This document shows positions 61,709 to 64,000 of a DNA stretch of 64,000 nt, piece after piece. The stretch comes from UBA5072 sp963822145. Its GTDB lineage: Bacteria > Bacteroidota > Bacteroidia > Bacteroidales > UBA10428. Under the pieces are notes generated by a model. It saw nothing but the letters and a program-made list of their open reading frames with translations, was not told where the DNA came from and did not search any database. A program made the position numbers and the translations under genes. Location: assembly GCA_963822145.1 (NCBI GenBank), contig CAWGGG010000004.1, positions 1,550,001 to 1,614,000 of the forward strand, given 5' to 3'. Position 1 is the first letter of the stretch. Every line of letters starts with the position of its first letter.

Positions 61709-63042
61709 ATTCGTATTCTTCTGAAGGTTTATTAGCCGAGTTTGCTCCTCAGCTTGAGCGCCCAGGAAAAACATGGACTACCTGGTTTGTGTTTTTTCTC
61801 ATTTTATTTGCCATTGGCATGGTAGGATTGTATACACAGCTTACCGGAGGTCATATTGTTACCGGTATGCGTGACAATGTGGTCTGGGGTATTTACATTG
61901 TGAACTTCATCTTCTTTATGGGAATCAGTTATGCCGGCGCCCTCATTAGCGGGGTTTTACATCTTTTAAAAACCTCATGGAGGAAACCCATTATTCGGAT
62001 ATCTGAGCTTATCACTGTGGTTTCCCTGATGATCGGACCGGTATTCATCCTTTTCTGCGTAGGGCGCTTTGAGCGGATTCCTTTCCTTATCATCCATCCG
62101 CGCATTCAATCGCCGATTATGTGGGACGTAATCGCCATATCTACAGACCTTATAGGCTGTTTCATTTTCCTGTACCTTTCATTCCTGGAAGATTTAGCGC
62201 TCCTGCGTGACCATGCAGTCAGGCTGAAGATGGAGCCTTGGAGACAAAAGCTATACAAATTTCTGGCCCTGGGGTATACCGGTGATCCGGTTCAAAGAAA
62301 ATTACTGAACTCGGCACGTAACATCATGGCTGCCATGATCATCGCTATTGCCATTATTGTTTACTCGGTTCTGGCATGGATTTTTGGTGTCACACTGCAG
62401 CCTGGCTGGCACAGTACGATATTCGGTCCTTACTTTGTAATTGCAGCGGTGTTTTCCGGTACCGGTGTCTTGATCATACTGATGTGGGTCTTTCGCAGGG
62501 TTTATCATCTTGAGAACTATATTAAAAGACAGCATTTCGTTAATGTGGGTATCCTTTTATTCATCGTTGGCGCCTTTTATGGATATTTTACTTTCAGTGA
62601 TTATCTTACAAAATGGTATGGCTCGGTCAGAATGGATAAGCTGTTGATCGATAAATTATTTCTCGACTATTACTGGTTGTTCATTTTTTCAAATTATGTT
62701 GGTGTGGTGCTGCCCATGATCATTATAGCATTCCCACGATTAAGAACCATTAACAATATCACCTTTGGCGCCCTGATCACGATACTGGCACTTTGGGTGA
62801 ACCGCTATCTGATTGTGGTACCAACGCTGGAAACACCCTATATGCCCATTCAGGATACCCGTTTAGAATGGATCAGGTATTCCGGCACCTGGGTCGAATG
62901 GTCGCTGTCCCTTGCAGGCGTTGCGGTATTTTGTATGCTCTTTATGATTGCATCCAAGCTTGTTCCCATAATTGCAGTATCCGAAATGACGGAAAAGGAA
63001 GAACACAAGAGCGTTGATCAAGTGGAGACAATTTTAAGTTAA
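61705..63042 (+). CDS. nrfD: NrfD/PsrC-type quinone-interacting membrane subunit
   Basis: A 445-residue protein with about ten transmembrane helices (WTTWFVFFLILFAIGMVGLYTQL, DNVVWGIYIVNFIFFMGISYAGALISG and others). It matches the NrfD/HybB branch of polysulfide reductase membrane subunits, which oxidise or reduce quinol. It overlaps the iron-sulfur gene and is followed by an anchored protein 17 bases on. Together they form a quinone-linked module like those of alternative complex III or Qrc, but the terminal partner is unseen. Confidence 0.9.
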   Translation: MNSYSSEGLLAEFAPQLERPGKTWTTWFVFFLILFAIGMVGLYTQLTGGHIVTGMRDNVVWGIYIVNFIFFMGISYAGALISGVLHLLKTSWRKPIIRISELITVVSLMIGPVFILFCVGRFERIPFLIIHPRIQSPIMWDVIAISTDLIGCFIFLYLSFLEDLALLRDHAVRLKMEPWRQKLYKFLALGYTGDPVQRKLLNSARNIMAAMIIAIAIIVYSVLAWIFGVTLQPGWHSTIFGPYFVIAAVFSGTGVLIILMWVFRRVYHLENYIKRQHFVNVGILLFIVGAFYGYFTFSDYLTKWYGSVRMDKLLIDKLFLDYYWLFIFSNYVGVVLPMIIIAFPRLRTINNITFGALITILALWVNRYLIVVPTLETPYMPIQDTRLEWIRYSGTWVEWSLSLAGVAVFCMLFMIASKLVPIIAVSEMTEKEEHKSVDQVETILS

Positions 63043-63059
63043 CCTCTGAACTTCATAGC

Positions 63060-63938
63060 ATGAAACGATTAATAAATAAAGGCTTGGTTGAAGGGATGAT
63101 GCTGGTCTTGTTTTTTACTTCTCCTTTTTTTGTTTTTGGACAGGAATTGGCTGTTAAGGAAAGTCCGACGCTCGATTTTACCTATCTTAAAAAAAGTGAC
63201 GGGAGTAAATTATTAACTGCAAGCCTGACCATCTTCCGCAACCGCATTACCTATCCTATTGTTGGAAGTAAAATCACTTTTTTTCTGGGCACTGATACTT
63301 CAACAGTTGTTATTCCCACCAATGCAGATGGGAAAGCTTACCTGATTGTTCAGCCCGGTACTTCCCTTCCGGTAAATAAAGAAGGATTTACGCCATGCCT
63401 TGCAGGATTTGGTGGAAACGACACTTTAGAATCTGTTGAAACAGCAATTGCTGTAAAAGATGCTGTCCTTAAAATGAGCCTGGATCTGATTGACTCAGTC
63501 AAAACTGTCACGGTATGGGCCTTCCTGCCTGTTAATGAAGGGGACAGCATACCTCTTGCCGGTGAAAGTGTGAATGTGTATGTTGAAAGGCTTTTTAGCC
63601 CGCTGAAGATCGGGGAAGGTACTTTTGACGAGCAAGGCCGTTTTGCCTGTGAATTTCCTCCTGATCTTCCCGGAGAGGCTGACGGAACCGTACGGATTAT
63701 CGCACGAGTTGAAGAAAATGCACAATATGCAAATATTGAAATTGAACAAAACTATCCCTGGGGCGTTCCTTCCATGCATGGAGCAACCGGATCACACCGG
63801 GCACTCTGGACTGAAATTGCACCCATGTGGATGATCATTACACTGACAATCCTGCTCTTGGGCGTCTGGGGCCATTATATTTACGCAATCGTTCAATTGA
63901 TTTTGATTAAACGTGAATCTAAAAAATTAAAACTATAA
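63060..63938 (+). CDS. Exported protein with beta domains and C-terminal membrane anchor
   Basis: A 292-residue product with a signal peptide (MKRLINKGLVEGMMLVLFFTSPFFVFGQ), two Ig-like beta regions (SLTIFRNRITYPIVGSKITFFLG and VTVWAFLPVNEGDSIPLAGESVNVYVERLF), and a transmembrane helix near the C-terminus (MWMIITLTILLLGVWGHYIYAIV) with a basic tail. No heme or cluster motif. It is downstream of the NrfD gene and could be a structural part of that complex. Function unknown. Confidence 0.7.
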   Translation: MKRLINKGLVEGMMLVLFFTSPFFVFGQELAVKESPTLDFTYLKKSDGSKLLTASLTIFRNRITYPIVGSKITFFLGTDTSTVVIPTNADGKAYLIVQPGTSLPVNKEGFTPCLAGFGGNDTLESVETAIAVKDAVLKMSLDLIDSVKTVTVWAFLPVNEGDSIPLAGESVNVYVERLFSPLKIGEGTFDEQGRFACEFPPDLPGEADGTVRIIARVEENAQYANIEIEQNYPWGVPSMHGATGSHRALWTEIAPMWMIITLTILLLGVWGHYIYAIVQLILIKRESKKLKL

Positions 63939-63982
63939 TTTTGGTATAAGTTTTGTATAACAATTAATAAATAGGAGGAAAT

Positions 63983-64000
63983 ATGAAATCATTACAATTT
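63983..64000 (+). CDS. Start of a further gene in the cytochrome locus (partial)
   Basis: A strong RBS (AGGAGGAAAT) precedes ATG 63983, then MKSLQF before the window ends. Only six codons are visible; it continues the same operon, 44 bases after the previous stop, and its nature cannot be told. Confidence 0.6.

Overview
The window reads as a chromosomal piece of a Bacteroidota genome, most likely an anaerobic or facultative member of the Bacteroidales/Marinilabiliales side of the phylum. The evidence is a Rho protein with the Bacteroidota-type N-terminus, a short (287-residue) housekeeping sigma factor, a secreted protein with a type IX secretion sorting tail, a carboxypeptidase-regulatory/TonB-dependent receptor, exact copies of the Bacteroidota -7 promoter element TAnnTTTG in front of several genes, many Sec- and lipobox-type leaders, and a tmRNA tag ending ANYALAA. 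No phage, plasmid, IS or CRISPR was found.

Layout. 0-7 kb: rho (cut by the window edge), rpoD, rpe, an acyltransferase-type membrane protein, and a T9SS-sorted protein translationally coupled to a TonB receptor. 7.2-7.7 kb: tmRNA on the minus strand, with a large inverted repeat at its 3' end. 7.8-11.4 kb: gnd, pdxB and a frameshifted Gfo/Idh/MocA dehydrogenase. 11.4-29.7 kb: mixed housekeeping and envelope genes (ZIP transporter, VIT-like protein, three-cysteine LarE, ankyrin-barrel protein, zwf, class II photolyase, LysM/binding-protein fusion, HtrA protease, Amj-type lipid II flippase, GT81-like glycosyltransferase, GH16 lipoprotein, DUF4914-like P-loop protein). With rpe, gnd and zwf the window holds most of the oxidative pentose phosphate route, but scattered. 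29.8-30.3 kb: tRNA-Ser(CGA) followed by a GIY-YIG gene and GC-rich palindromes.

30.7-40.9 kb is an accessory block: a divergent AraC regulator faces nine minus-strand genes, nearly all exported (three alpha/beta hydrolases, a type B carboxylesterase, an NTF2-like protein, a PQQ-type propeller, a barrel-like protein, a carboxymuconolactone decarboxylase and a cupin). It looks like one regulon for an ester- or lactone-containing substrate. 41-45.4 kb: a broken macro-domain gene, a beta-helix protein, and a small RiPP-like locus consisting of a precursor with four 14-residue repeats carrying CxxxD motifs, a radical SAM/SPASM enzyme, an MDR oxidoreductase and a divergent HxlR regulator. This locus is the best candidate here for an undescribed system.

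45.8-53.9 kb: a MetE-like protein, a split threonine/serine exporter, then an operon of glycyl-radical-enzyme activase, glycyl radical enzyme, ROK sugar kinase and DeoR regulator behind a clear promoter and TTTC/GAAA operator-like repeats. 54-64 kb: a cysteine-bearing sensor kinase and an anaerobic electron-transfer locus (NapC/NirT-type seven-heme protein, Crp/Fnr regulator with a cysteine cluster, monoheme lipoprotein, DUF5777-like barrel, heptaheme cytochrome, cytochrome b, Tat-exported 4Fe-4S protein, NrfD-type membrane subunit, a membrane-anchored protein, and a gene starting at the window end). It probably moves electrons between the quinone pool and periplasmic or outer-membrane hemes; the terminal partner is not visible.
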